Shown piece after piece: positions 9,369-20,580 of a DNA stretch of 64,000 nt. Below the pieces are notes generated by a model. It saw nothing but the letters and a program-made list of their open reading frames with translations, did no database searches and was not told where the DNA came from. Source of the stretch: Prionace glauca. Lineage: Eukaryota; Chordata; Chondrichthyes; Carcharhiniformes; Carcharhinidae. The stretch lies in contig CM075728.1 in the NCBI GenBank assembly GCA_037974335.1, positions 112,215,476 to 112,279,475 on the forward strand. Direction: 5' to 3'. The translations under genes were made by a program, and so were the position numbers. Numbering within the stretch: position 1 is the first letter of the stretch; every line of letters starts with the position of its first letter.

Positions 9369-9572
9369 GGGGGCAGCACAATGGTTAGCCCTGCTGCGCA
9401 GGGATCCAGATTTGATTCTCAGCCTGTCTTTGAGGAGTCTGCACTTTCTCCACGTATTTGTGGGTTTCTTCCAGGTACTCTGGTTTCCTCCCATAGTCAA
9501 AAAGATGTGCTGGTTAAGTGTGTTGGCCAAGCTAAATTCTCCCTCAGTAGATGGCAAAGGTGGGGCAACTAG
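9369..9572 (+). repeat. HE1/V-SINE-type tRNA-derived SINE, 5' part (split by CR1-A)
   Basis: A tRNA-like head (ggcagcacaatggttagc ... gatttgattctc, a decayed B box) is followed by the V-SINE central domain (ggtttcttccaggtactc, ggtttcctcccatagtc). The SINE stops at ggcaacta at 9572, where CR1-A sequence starts. Its 3' tail resumes at 12673 on the other side of that LINE. Confidence 0.75.
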
Positions 9573-12500
9573 GAGCCAGAGTGCTGGCGAATCGAGTAAA
9601 GAGGACTGTAGACAGGGCTTTAAACTAATTAGGGGGGGGTAGGGTGCGAGGGTAGGTGACGCTATGAGGTCTAAAGTTAAGGATAGGGTACAGGTAAGGG
9701 AAGAGGCCAAGGATGTCCCAATTGGTGGCGTTACGGCAAATAGGGTCCAGGTGAAGGCTGGGATGAAAGCGCTTTATCTGAATGCACGAAGCATTCGGAA
9801 TAAAGTGGATGAGCTGGTGGCGCAGATTGACACAAATGGATACGATCTGGTGGCCATTACAGAGACGTGGCTGCAAGGTGACAGGGACTGGGAGATGAAT
9901 GTACAGGGCTATCAAGTGTTTAGGAAGGATAGGCAGGAGGAAAGAGGGGGTGGCGTAGCTCTGCTGATTAAGGATAGTATCAAGGTGGTAGCAAGGGATG
10001 ATATCGGAGCCAAAGAGCAGAAAGTGGAATTGTTGTGGGTGGAGATTAGGAACAGCAAAGGGAGGAAGACGCTAGTGGGTGTCGTCTATAGGCCCCCGAA
10101 TAATGATCTGGAGGTGGGGCGGGCTGTTAACACGCAAATAAGTGCAGCGTGCAGGAATGGGACGGCAGTAGTTACGGGAGATTTCAATCTGCATATTGAT
10201 TGGTCGACCCATGTTGGACGAGGTGGGCTCGAGGAGGAGTTCTTGGAATGCTGCAGGGATAATTTCCTTGAACAGTGTGTGTTGGAGCCGACGAGGGAGC
10301 GAGCTATCTTGGATCTGGTGCTATGTAATGAGGAGGGTAGAATTAGGGACCTTGCGGTGAAGAATCCTTTTGGAGAGAGTGATCATTGTATGGTGGAGTT
10401 TCTGGTGCAGATGGAGGAGGAGAAAGTGGGTTCCCGGACACGCGTCCTTTGTTTGAATAGAGGGGAGTACGGTAGGATGAGAGAAGAATTGGCGAATGTG
10501 GACTGGGGGAGTGCGTTGGAAGGTAGGTCTGCTGAGGAGCAGTGGAGGATCTTTAAGGAGATCTTTCTTGGTGCTCAGCAGAAATTTATTCCGATGGTTA
10601 AAAAGGACAGTAGGAGGAGAGGTAATAAGCCGTGGATAACGAAGGAGGTGAAGGAAAGTGTTAAATTAAAAGCGGAGGAATTTAGAGTAGCTAAGAGCAG
10701 TGGGCGAGAAGAGGATTGGGAATGTTTTAAATGTCAACAAAGATTGACAAAGAAGTTGATAAAGGAGGGTAGGAGAGCTATGAGGCTGGGCTAGCACTTA
10801 ATACAAAAAAGGATAGCAAGAGTTTTTATAAATATATAAAAAGGAAGAGGCTGGCTAGGGTGAACGTTGGTCCTTTAGAGGATGAGAAAGGGGAGCTAGT
10901 GGTAGGGGATGGGGATATGGCTAAGGTCTTGAATAACTTTTTTGTTTCTGTCTTCATGGAGGAGGACGTGAATAATTTGCCGGGTGTTAGCGATGGAAAG
11001 GTGGTAGGAATGGAGGGTCTTAATGACATTACTGTTACTAGAGAGGTGGTGCTCGACAGACTGGAGGGGCTGATTGTGGACAAGTCCCCAGGACCGGATG
11101 GAATGCATCCGAGGGTTCTGAAAGAAATGGCGGAGGTGATAGTGGATGTCTTGGTGGTTATTTTCCAGACGTCGCTGGATTCCGGGGAAGTGCCGGAAGA
11201 TTGGAAAATGGCTAATGTTATGCTGTTGTTTAAGAAGGGTGCCAGGCAAAAGGCGGGGAATTATAGGCCGGTTAGTTTAACGTCTGTGGTAGGTAAAATG
11301 TTAGAATCCGTCATTAAGGAGGAAATTGCGAGGCATCTTGAGGGGAATTGCTTGATAGGGCGGACGCAACACGGTTTCATTAAAGAGAAGTCATGTCTGA
11401 CAAATTTACTGGAGTTCTATGAGGATGTGTCTAGGGCAGTGGATAGAGGAGAGCCGGTGGATGTGGTCTTTCTGGATTTTCAGAAGGCGTTTGACAAGGT
11501 ACCTCACAAGAGGTTATTGCAGAAGGTCAGGGGACATGGAGTTGGTGGTAGGGTGTTAGCGTGGATAGAGGATTGGTTGTCAAATAGGAGGCAGAGAGTG
11601 GGGGTCAATGGGTGCTATTCGGATTGGCGGTTGGTGACTAGTGGGGTGCCCCAGGGGTCGGTGCTGGGGCCTCAGCTATTTACCATTTATATAGATGATC
11701 TGGAGGAGGGAACCGAGTGCAGGGTGTCGAAATTTGCTGATGACACCAAGATTGGGGGAAAGGCAAATTGTGCGGAGGGTATGGAGAGTCTGCAGAAGGA
11801 TCTAGATAGGCTGGGCGAATGGGCCGGGAAATGGCAAATGGAATTTAATGTTGGCAAGTGTGAGGTGGTCCACTTTGGTAGGAATAATGGTAGGAAGGAT
11901 TATTAGTTACATGGCGAAAAACTGCAGCAGGCGACGGTGCAGAGGGACCTCGGGGTCCTTGTGCATGAGTCGCAAAAACCCAGCTTGCAGATGCAGCAGG
12001 TGGTCAGGAAGGCGAATGGGATGCTGGCCTTCATAGCGAGGGGGATTGAATATAAAAGTAGGGAGGTCTTGCTGCAGCTGTATAGGGCATTGGTGAGGCC
12101 GCAGCTGGAGTACTGTGTGCAGTTTTGGGCGCCGCACCTGCGCAAGGATATTTTGGCCCTGGAGGGAGTGCAGAGGAGGTTTACTAGGCTGATACCGGAG
12201 TTGAGGGGATTGAGCTATGAGGAGAGGCTGAATAAACTAGGCTTGTACTCGTTAGAGTTTAGAAGAATGAGGGGAGATCTCATTGAGACGTATAAGATGA
12301 TGAATGGGATGGATAGGATAGAGGTGGAGAGACTCTTCCCGCTCAAAACAGACAGTAGGACTAGCGGGCACAGCCTCAAGATAAAGGGGAGGCGGTTTAG
12401 AACAGAGTTGAGGAGGAACTTCTTCACTCAAAGGGTGGTAAATCTCTGGAATTCTCTGCTCGTTGAAGTGGTGGAGGCTACCTCGCTAAATATTTTTAAG

Positions 12501-12672
12501 AAGTGGGTTGATGGGTTTTTGATAAGAGAAGGGATTAAGGGTTATGGGGAGAGGGCGGGAAGGTGGAACTGAGCCACGACAGATCAGCCATGCTTATTGG
12601 CTGATTGAATGGCGGGGCAGGCTCGAAGGGCTAGATGGCCTACTCCTGCTCCTATTTCTTATGTTCTTATGG
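9573..12672 (+). mobile_element. 5'-truncated CR1-A LINE inserted into a SINE
   Basis: The element starts inside the ORF1 C-terminal end (compare 21424) and ends with the family A signature gatggcctactcctgctcc and ttcttatg units. It is nearly identical to the copies at 20.2-24.5 and 50.6-52.9 kb. It splits the SINE at 9369-9572/12673-12715, and so is younger than that SINE. Confidence 0.9.
9664..12572 (+). pseudogene. CR1-A ORF2, broken
   Basis: Three consecutive open pieces cover one ORF2: 9664-10794 (376 codons; endonuclease with YLNARSIRNKVDEL, AITETWL, VTGDFNLHIDW, ESDHCMVEF), 10860-11906 (348 codons; reverse transcriptase with [43 protein letters not shown]) and 11937-12572 (211 codons; C-terminal RPQLEYCVQFWAPH). 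The breaks relative to the copy at 21.5-24.4 kb are a small deletion near 10775 and a TAG at 11904-11906. A one-base change in the G run after the ORF1 stop (near 9631) also takes ORF1 out of frame with ORF2. The motifs are otherwise intact, so the breaks are recent. Confidence 0.88.
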
Positions 12673-12715
12673 TCTTTTCACAGTAACAAATAAATAACTT
12701 CAACCTTAAACCTTC
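12673..12715 (+). repeat. 3' tail of the split HE1-type SINE
   Basis: The run tcttttcacagtaac continuing to accttaaacc corresponds to the 3' tail of the SINE variant at 49275-49580 (gattttcataataa ... actttaaacc). It rejoins the SINE body that ends at 9572. Confidence 0.55.
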
Positions 12716-14758
12716 TACACAGAACTACACAGCAATCCCCTTCAATACTTTTCATAGGCTAGTTGCTGTGCCCACACATGTCCAATGTTGTGAAGTCCCC
12801 AAAAGCTGCCAGGTCATCATCTCACAATATCCTCTTTGTGTCCCCTTTGAACAAGATAACCTACAATAGGAGGGAGTGTGAGAAGATGGGTGGGGGCTTT
12901 GGGTCCTCACACGCTTTGAAAAAAGGTAATCACGAGGGATGTCCTTGAACGAGCACTGGCCGACAGCAACGTCGGAATGCACAAAGTAGGGAGAGTCCAA
13001 TGCATCTTTATCCATGTGTCCTACCTTGAGTGAGTTCCTCATTTTGCACGCCCTTGATATTCCCAATAGCTGACCCCATGCTCTTTCTCGTTGAGGATCT
13101 CCAGGAGATGAGGACAGGCCATCTGGGCTCACAACCCTCTGTCCGACCCGCACCCCTCTGCCTCTCCCCTCACCCTTCTCCCCCCAAGAACCCCAGAGAG
13201 AACATGAAATTCTTGGCACTGCTTTCATCTGCACCATCCACCAGCATTGATACGCTCACCTCAGTGGCACAAGTTAGCAGTCAGGCTGCTGGGACACTCT
13301 CTGGTGAGCACCACACAGCTGCCATTGCATACCAAGTGGAGGTAGGAGCTTCCAAGTGAGCGGGCATTCAGCGGTCTGCTGGCTCCCAGGAGCCGGCTGC
13401 CTCCAAGGTAGATGTTGATCTACTGTAAAAGGTCTTTGAGGCACTGGTACAAATGTACAAGCAATGCCACACTTTACAGGAGCAACCTTCCAAGAAGTGC
13501 AAGGCCATCTGAAGGAGTCCAGAATCCTTCTCTCAAAGGAGATGGTGCTAGCAACCTGCAGTACTCAGACCAACACTGCGAGGGTGGCGATGCAGTGGTC
13601 CGAGCCATGTCTGACAACTTCCAAAGCTTGGCACACTCAGATGTCCATTACTGAGGCATAAGACAGAAAGGCCCCATCACATATGGACATGTTGCAGATG
13701 CAGCTGGACGTTGCAGCACGTTTCAAAGATTAGACCAGTCACACTGGACCATGGCTGGGGACATTGTCAGCATGTTCCAGACAATGGTGGGCCTCCGTGA
13801 CTGGCATTGCCAGTTGATGTTGAAGCTTCTGGAGCTCCCTCTGGCTGCCCCTCCATTCCATGGAGTGACTTGGGGGCCATCAAGGAACAAAGAAGTGCGG
13901 GAGCCCAACCTGGGGATTTCCACTAGGAAGACTTTGCCAATCCCCAGCCCTACTGAATTCCTCCTCTGCTGACACAAATCATGTCCAGGCAGCAGGCAGA
14001 ACAGGGTGACATGGTGACACATGAAAGTCAGCTGGGACTCTCACAGTCCAAGGGCATCACAGGACAGATGGCATAAAGCAGCAGGCCACTTCCACTTCTG
14101 AAGTGCAATCTGGAAGAATACGTAGAAGGGGTGGGAGGGAGCATAAGATTAGGAAGATGCAGGACCACTGAGTTGGCATGGGTGCAGTCATGGCTTTAGT
14201 TAGGAAGGACTGGATGCAGAAAGTTAAATTTCACTTAAACCAATGTTCACATTCAGACTGGGTTGCCTTTCACTGGTTCCAGCCTGCTAATGAAATGCAA
14301 ATCATAGGATTTGCATGATCATTGAGTTCCCGTCCGATCTGGAACCCCGATTCTGCGGGTTGTCTGGATTCTCATAACAGTGAATGGCGCCAGTGAATCC
14401 CATCATGGATTATAAAATTGCATTCAATTGCCTTTTTAACAAACTCAATAGCCCCCTAACTTTATTTTCCCCACAGTTAGCACTCAGGCTTCTGATTTCA
14501 GTACCCATTTGCTCCCACATAATTGGAGACTGACACAACGACATTGGATTGCCGACCCAACATCATCACATCGTATTTTACACAAGAACTGGGAGTGTAG
14601 TTTTATGACCATAAAAACAGCCATAGGAAAATGGAATCTGAAAGCTACATCTGGTTAAAAGGATCATTGTTGTACAGGCTCGATGGGTTGAATGGCCTAC
14701 TTTTGCAATGTAGAGATATTATGATTCTACGAAAACAGGATCATATTTTAATGATTTA
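12716..14758. other. DNA-transposon-like repeat region, no intact gene
   Basis: Segments around 13400-13650 (cagaccaacactgcgagggt, then gcagtgg) match the interior of the 3.3-kb TIR element at 35668-38976 (cagaccaacactgcaagggt at 37481). Both are therefore copies of a related element, this one degraded and with no defined ends. Around 14665-14725 is a short tail (ggctcgatgggttgaatggc ... attatgattctacg) typical of the 3' ends of HE1/CR1 repeats. No host exon was found here. Confidence 0.4.
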
Positions 14759-14765
14759 CATTTAC

Positions 14766-14911
14766 CTCTAAACCTCCACTTTCATCCTGGAAAAGCAAAG
14801 TGAATGTTCCAAAGTCAGAATGCTCTGCACATCGCATCTGATGTTCTTTCACAGAGGATTTTAGTATTGGTGGGTAGAATGCAGTTCTCAGGGTTGTAGG
14901 ATTTTGATTAC
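14766..14911 (-). CDS. Dioxygenase exon 5 (iron-binding H-x-D)
   Basis: 146 nt between acceptor atttctcaaag and donor GAG|gtaaat. It encodes NPTTLRTAFYPPILKSSVKE, then HQMRCAEHSDFGTFTLLFQD and ESGGLE. R-x-x-x-Y-P-P plus the iron ligands H-x-D in C-A-E-H-S-D-F-G-T-F-T-L-L is the active-site strand of the 2OG-FeII_Oxy domain. It leaves phase 0, and the next exon should start with the V-x-x-x-G-x-W/Y-I stretch. I did not find that exon between this one and position 1. Confidence 0.9.
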
Positions 14912-15286
14912 CTTTGAGAAATTTCACAATAGGTTATAAGGTAGAAATTATTAATCATGCTGAAAGGCAAAGTTATATCTTAAAAAACTGTTTTCCACCA
15001 GCAAAATCTAAAACAGATGATATAAGTCATTCTTCTACTTCCTGCTGAATTTTTGACATATAATTACACTATCTCTTTTCACCAATTTTCTCTCTATTCC
15101 TACTGCTTCCCATTTCTCTTGAAGCTGTTGATTCCTTATCTGGCTGGTGCCAGATACATTCATATATGTTGATTGAGTGGTTACTGTTCATGTGTACTCA
15201 TGTCAGCCATGATAGCGAAAGCTTGCAGGATACTTAACCATGGAGGAAATCACAGTAGATTTTACTATTGTCAAATATGTACTTAC

Positions 15287-15440
15287 TGCCCATCTTTTTG
15301 TGCTTGTTGATAAAGAAATCAGACTCCAGGCCCAGGCCCATTGCAATCACTTTCAGAATTCGAATGGACAGCTGCTGGCAGGATTTGTAGAATGATTCCA
15401 TACATTTTGTAAACTCAGGAGCATGTTTGATAGGCCAGTT
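15287..15440 (-). CDS. Dioxygenase exon 4
   Basis: 154 nt between acceptor catttatattag and donor GGCA|gtaagt, leaving phase 1. It begins NWPIKHAPEFTKCMESFYKS and continues CQQLSIRILKVIAMGLGLES and DFFINKHKKMG. The W-P ... F ... F-Y ... L-S-x-x-I-L-x-x-I-A-x-G-L-G-L-x-x-D-F-F pattern is diagnostic of IPNS-like 2OG oxygenases, the long helix before the jelly-roll core. Confidence 0.9.
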
Positions 15441-15544
15441 CTAATATAAATGAAAAAAGGGACTTTTTCATTCAAATTGTCTTCACTGAAACAAAAAAGC
15501 TGAAGAAATATATCATGCACAATCCATCCGAGCCACTTCACTTG

Positions 15545-16165
15545 TGTTAAAAATGTTTTTCCTCACACCATTGGTTTTTTTTTTGGCCAAACATCTTAAA
15601 TTGCTGTTCTCTGATTTTCAATCCTTCTGCTAATGGGAACAGTTTCTCTCTAACCACTTTGACTAGATTAGATTATTTATGATTTTGAACACCTTTTTTT
15701 CTCGAAACAGAAAAACCTCAATTTCTCCAAACTATCAATGTAACTGAAATAGCTCATCTCAGGAAACATTTCTTATAAATCTTTTCAGTGCTTCAACACT
15801 CCATATGCAACCTAATGTATAGTATTCAAAATTGTACACATTACTCCAGTTGAGGTTAAACGAGTCTTTTCTAAAGTTAATCGTATCTTTGTTGTTTTTG
15901 AACTCTGTTCTTTTTGTGAATTCCAAGAACCTTAATGCCTTTTCAACACTTTCTCAACCCTTCCTGCCATTTCAATGATATGTGCACAAACACTTGCAGG
16001 TTTCTGTTTTTGCACCTCCCTTAAAACTGTCTTTTTTATTTCATTTTGCTTCTCTTCATTCTTTCTGCCAAAATGTTTCACTGCACACCTCCCTGCATCA
16101 AAACATCATTTCTGATGTGTTTTCCCATTTCACAGCTTGTATATGTCCTCTTGAAATCCGTTTGT
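15545..16165 (-). repeat. Old CR1-clade LINE fragment in intron 3
   Basis: Read on the minus strand this is a decayed C-terminal ORF2 region of a CR1-type LINE. The plus-strand stretches ctgctaatgggaacagtttc, tgtacacattactccagttg and ctgccaaaatgtttcactgc are recognisable parts of a common shark CR1 repeat. Many substitutions and no open frame, so much older than the family A and B copies. Confidence 0.65.
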
Positions 16166-16809
16166 GAATTTTCTTTACTGTTCAGTGTTACAGAAACTAC
16201 ACTACATTGTGTTGGGTTTCAACCTCTGCAAATAACTCCATTATGTTACTGCAGCACATTGCTAAAGTAAGGGTGGGAGGGGAGGGGGTGTGGCATCTGG
16301 AACATGTCCAGATTAACTCTAACCAACAAATATTCTTCATGGCCGGTACATCCTGGAATCATTAAGAAAGTTATTGTTCTTTGTGTACTTCTGACTTTTC
16401 AGCCAAATAATCGACCTGTGCCAAACCATATAAAAGATTGCTTTTACCCTTTTTAAATGTGGTTAGGCAGGCAGCTTACACTCCCACCATAGATTTCCAT
16501 GAGTGAAGACTATTAATCTTTTCTGCAGAGGTAGTGAGCCTCTGGAATACTGAGCTAATAGAATATAAACTGAATAGAATATAAACTGAAGGTAAATGTC
16601 ATCAAAGATAACAGTATTTAATGGTTTCAGACTAAGGAGATAATAGATTATTGCAAAATAAAGCCAGGAAAGTTGGGTTTGGTCAGACTGCTAATAAAAT
16701 CTGAGACTTCCTGAAGCCTCCACATCATTGTCTGTGCCATCTGTAAGAATCTCCTATAAATCTGTATGAGAAATAAACTGCATCTACAAATCTCATTCCT
16801 GTCAAAGAT

Positions 16810-17404
16810 ATAAGAACATAAGAACATAAGAAATAGGAGCAGGAGTAGGCCATCTGGCCCTTCGAGCCTGCCCCGCCATTCAATAAGATCATGGCTGATC
16901 TGTCGTGGCTCAGTTCCACATTCCGGCCCTCTCCCCATAACCCTTAATCCCCTCTCTTATCAAAAACCCATCAACCCGCTTCTTGAAAATATTTAGCGAG
17001 GCAGCCTCCACCACTTCAACGGGTAGAAAATTCCAGAGATTCACCACCCTTTGAGTGAAGAAGTTCCTCCTCAACTCCGTTCTAAAACGCCCCCCCTTTA
17101 TCTTGAGGCTGTGCCCCCGAGTCCTACTGTCTTTTTTGAGCGGGAAGAGTCTCTCCACCTCTATCCTATCCATCCCATTCATCATCTTATACGTCTCAAT
17201 GAGATCTCCTCTCATTCTTCTAAACTCTAACGAGTACAAGCCCAGTTTATTCAGCCTCTCCTCATAGCTCAACCCCCTCAACTCCGGTATCAGCCTAGTA
17301 AACCTCCTCTGCACTCCCTCCAAGGCCAAAATATCTTTGCGCAGGTGCGGCGCCCAAAACTGCACACAGTACTCCAGCTGCAGCCTCACCAATGCCCTAT
17401 ACAG
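16810..17404 (-). mobile_element. CR1-A 3' fragment close to the exon 3 splice donor
   Basis: Starts at the ttcttatg-unit end (cataagaacataagaaatag on the plus strand) and runs through the ORF2 C-terminal part. A 160-codon open frame (16910-17392, minus) covers RLQLEYCVQFWAPHLRKD to the ORF2 end and is still intact. It is 5'-truncated at 17404, about 40 bp from exon 3 of the dioxygenase gene, in the same orientation as that gene. Confidence 0.88.
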
Positions 17405-17445
17405 CTATAACAGAAAAAAAATCAATCTACATTTAGAGATCTTAC

Positions 17446-17512
17446 ATCACTTGTAGATATTGTTGTTAGATTAAAGACTTCCTTCAGGTCTCCAGAATAT
17501 GTTGAACTTAAG
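17446..17512 (-). CDS. Dioxygenase exon 3 (67 nt)
   Basis: A very short exon between acceptor ctgttcttcacag and donor GAT|gtaaga. With the two bases left by exon 2 it encodes ILSSTYSGDLKEVFNLTT, then ISTSD. The D-L-K-E-x-F motif is the conserved one of this family (D-x-K-E-x-F/Y). It leaves phase 0. A CR1-A fragment ends only about 40 bp past its donor (17404). Confidence 0.85.
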
Positions 17513-17692
17513 CTGTGAAGAACAGAACCATTCATTTATTAAACAGAATCATGCAGAATTATTATTCAGTTCATTTCAAGTCTACTTCTTTCATCACAAA
17601 ATTTAAACCCATCTTTAAAGTAATTCACTGAGGGAACAGTTCTGCATTAATATCGCTTGGCCTCCATTGTTAAAAAATGCTGAAGTTTATGA

Positions 17693-18717
17693 GGGCAATT
17701 CTCCCAGCCTGCTGCAAGTTCTAGCAGCACAATGGGCCAGGAAACATCAGTGGAGGCCGTTTCAAGGACTTCTCGCTGGACATCCAAGCCTCCCTGCATC
17801 TCCGTGGCAAAGCTTTTTAGAGTATTCAGCCCAGTGCTAGAAATCAGTGTGGAGCTAATTTCAATATTGAAATCTCCATTTGCATTTCATTAGCAGGCCC
17901 CAGGACTGAAGTCTCTGGGCCCGCTAGCATTCGCCAGTTCCAGTTCAGCCCTACTAGAAGTGGTTCTCTTCAGTGGGACTTACTTCTGCTCCCCATTGAC
18001 GGGGAACAAGTGGCCGATCCCACTGGAAGGGCAGAGGCCATGGAGACCCCTTCAGGAGGTCAGGGGTAAGGGGTGGTGCCCCTTGGGTAGTGCCAGCCTA
18101 TCAGTGCCAGCCTGACCCTCTGGTACTGCCCAAGGGGCAAACTGGCAATGGCCAAAGGGCATCTTGGCACTGCCCACTGGGTATTGGGCAGTGCCAAGGA
18201 GGTGGGGACAGAGTGGGTAGGGCCTATTGGGGGCAGGAGAAGGCAATGGGGCTGGTTATCCAGGTAGGGAGTGGTCGGGACTGCGGGGGGGGGGGGGGGG
18301 GGGGGGCGCTGTGGGGTGATTGGGACAATTGAGGCTGGCCTGGGTGCAGGGGGTCATTGGGGTTGGCCTGGAGAGGTCCTGGAGACAAGCGATCAGTGGA
18401 TGGAGGGATTGGTAGGCCAGTGATGGGAGGTCGCGGTGCTGGCCAGCGATCTGGAGGCTGACATTGTGGGACTACTGCGCATGCGCTGATCTTTGCTCTG
18501 TCAGATCAGTACATGTGCAGTGGCCTGCTCAGTGCTATGATATTGCCCTCTCTGGGAGGAATAGTGATTTTCAGAGGAAATTTCACTAGGGCACTCTGCA
18601 ATGTTCAGAGTGTTGGAGATTCAATCTGAAAATCCTACTGAAAAAACTAGCAGGAGTTACTCCCACTTTTACACGAATAGGGTACTTAGAATTTTCTTGG
18701 GAGAATCCCAGCCCATA
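17693..18717. repeat. About 1-kb repeat with inverted gattctccca-type ends (intron 2)
   Basis: The left end gggcaattctcccagcc is mirrored at the right end by cttgggagaatcccagccc. The interior is GC-rich with repeated gccaaggggc/ggcagtgcc-like words and a 22-base G run. It resembles the elements at 26855-27920 and 39556-41290. Non-coding; probably a non-autonomous DNA transposon, but no target duplication could be fixed. Confidence 0.45.
18285..18306 (+). repeat. G homopolymer, 22 bases
   Basis: An uninterrupted run of 22 G residues inside the intron 2 repeat. Runs of this length can form G-quadruplexes and are error-prone in sequencing, so the true length may differ. Confidence 0.9.
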
Positions 18718-18847
18718 TGATGACAAAGTAATCTTCAGGGGATCAGCTTAAAGCAACTTCAATTCAAGGCTCTTTATTTTAAGATTGTGCACTTGGGATT
18801 GATGCATATATGGGTTGCACTGGATGAAGCTTTTCAGGGAACCTTAC

Positions 18848-18966
18848 ATTTCTGTTTCAATCCACCCTTGGATTGGAATCTCAGAGTCTGTTGAACGGGC
18901 ATACTGTTGTTTAATGTTCCTTGGAAGCTGAAAGAATCTCTTGCTGGTGTCCATCACTTTAAATAC
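18848..18966 (-). CDS. Dioxygenase exon 2
   Basis: 119 nt between acceptor tgctcctcag and donor AAAT|gtaagg, entering in phase 0 and leaving in phase 2. It encodes VFKVMDTSKRFFQLPRNIKQ, then QYARSTDSEIPIQGWIETE. This is the conserved stretch of IPNS-like enzymes in which a helix with S-K-x-F-F-x-L-P is followed by a Gly-Trp/Tyr turn. It lies about 6.1 kb downstream of exon 1, across an intron that holds a full-length CR1-A LINE. Confidence 0.88.
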
Positions 18967-19734
18967 CTGAGGAGCAATTGTTTGGAATTGTATAAAATAT
19001 ATGCTCTATCTTTCATGTAGGCTAAAATTTCACAGCATTGATAAACTTTAACATTTGCACTTACATAAGTACAAGACCCTGATTACTTTGTTATCTCCTT
19101 CAGCTCACCTTTTTCTGCTCTGTGATTTTATTTGGTTTTCTTGTGTGTTTTTAGTTTTCCAGCTGTTTTAATACTCGCCACCACTGCCTTAAATTTTCAT
19201 CTTTGCTTTTAGGCAAAAGCAAGATCCATCAAGAATATGAAAAGGGAAATTGAAGCATATAAAAAATCCTTTAGTTGCTCTAGATAGCATAACAATATTG
19301 AAAATGAGTTTGTGAAATATTTCTTCTCTCAATGTTTCCAGCGAATTAGGAATTGTTTAGAATTTTATTAAATTACAAAGGCAGGTCGGCAACTTTCAAA
19401 ATGGAAAAAAGAGTGACACAACAAAGCTGAAAGCTTAATTTAATACTTGGGAATGCCCCTCAAATCCAGCACACCTTGCAGGCTGCACCACCATTGATTC
19501 TGTGGCAGAAGAAGATTATTATCTGATGCTGCTGAGCTGTAACTGATGAATTAACTTGATTCCCCAACCTATGTCCATCTAATTGGTCGTCTTTTCCTCA
19601 CAAGAAAGCTGGGACAAAGTTACATTGCTTATTTGAACCTGACCCACAATCAAAATCTTTTACAGACTCAGGCCTTTCTGTTGCCACAGCAATGAACCTT
19701 CACACCATCAGATCGTTCTAAGTTATTTTATCGA

Positions 19735-19937
19735 TAATTGAAGATTTTGTACTTAATATGGTTAACAAAATGATTCACATTCCATCATACCTCAAATGCA
19801 TCATTTAACCAAGTCACACACACAAATACCACACATATAAAGTGCCACAATTTCATCAGATTGACTCAAATATTTACATGAAAGCATCACAGATTAACTC
19901 GGCTAAGATACATCAATATAAAAACTGTGTGGATTTG
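19735..19937 (+). repeat. Left arm of a long inverted repeat around CR1-A
   Basis: About 200 bp (gaagattttgtacttaatat through to aaactgtgtggattt) that is the reverse complement, at roughly 80% identity by eye, of 24544-24750. The shared core atcagattgactcaaatatt is identical in both arms. The arms enclose about 4.6 kb, mostly the CR1-A element. The origin may be a foldback or long-TIR transposon, or an inverted duplication. Confidence 0.75.
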
Positions 19938-20580
19938 CCTCGTTAATCAGACTTCAGTTCACAATTCAGGCCACTGAAGCTATGTCCCTTTCCCCATGGA
20001 AAGGCAGCAACAACATGAGTGGGAGAATAGAAATAGACAGTAGTCAAGGTGGCCTGTACTTTTACTGAAAACCTCCATTTGAAAAACTGCATTCACAGTC
20101 ATTTCAGCTTCTTTTCAGTACACAACCCCATTAGAGAAATATGAGTCAAATTCACTTGATCTCTACTCCTGCTTGTTCTTGTTCCTCCTTATCTGCATTT
20201 TTATAAGCCCTTTGTTTGCTGGAGCAGAGAGAGAGAGCTAAGATTTTACCTGTTAAAAACCTGTTTAAAATAAGTTTAAAGCACTTTACTCTTTGTAGAA
20301 CTGTTTAAAGCATTTATTTATTGTATTTACTGCTTTAAGAATTCTCAGGGACTGTTGGGAAGTCATTTGTAGACCAGCCTGCTTTAAAACAGCGCCAGAT
20401 TTAAAAGGAGGCCTGGTGTAGACAGCGGGCAGCGTCTGAGCGGGCAGTGGAGTGAGTGGGAAGCAGAGTGAGTTAATAGGGCTTAATATCAAAAAGGGCT
20501 GGAAGGAAAAAAGGCCAGGTGAGTTTGTTTGAAAAAAAAACAAGGAAAAAAATTTTCTCCATAAAAAATTACAGTGAATA

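Noticed and set aside
13030-13359. A 109-codon plus-strand gene
   Set aside because: It lies in a degraded copy of the TIR element seen at 35.7-39 kb; no domain and no conserved frame between the two.
18285-18306. A regulatory G-quadruplex promoter element
   Set aside because: It is a plain G homopolymer in an intronic repeat with no promoter context; length is likely unreliable.
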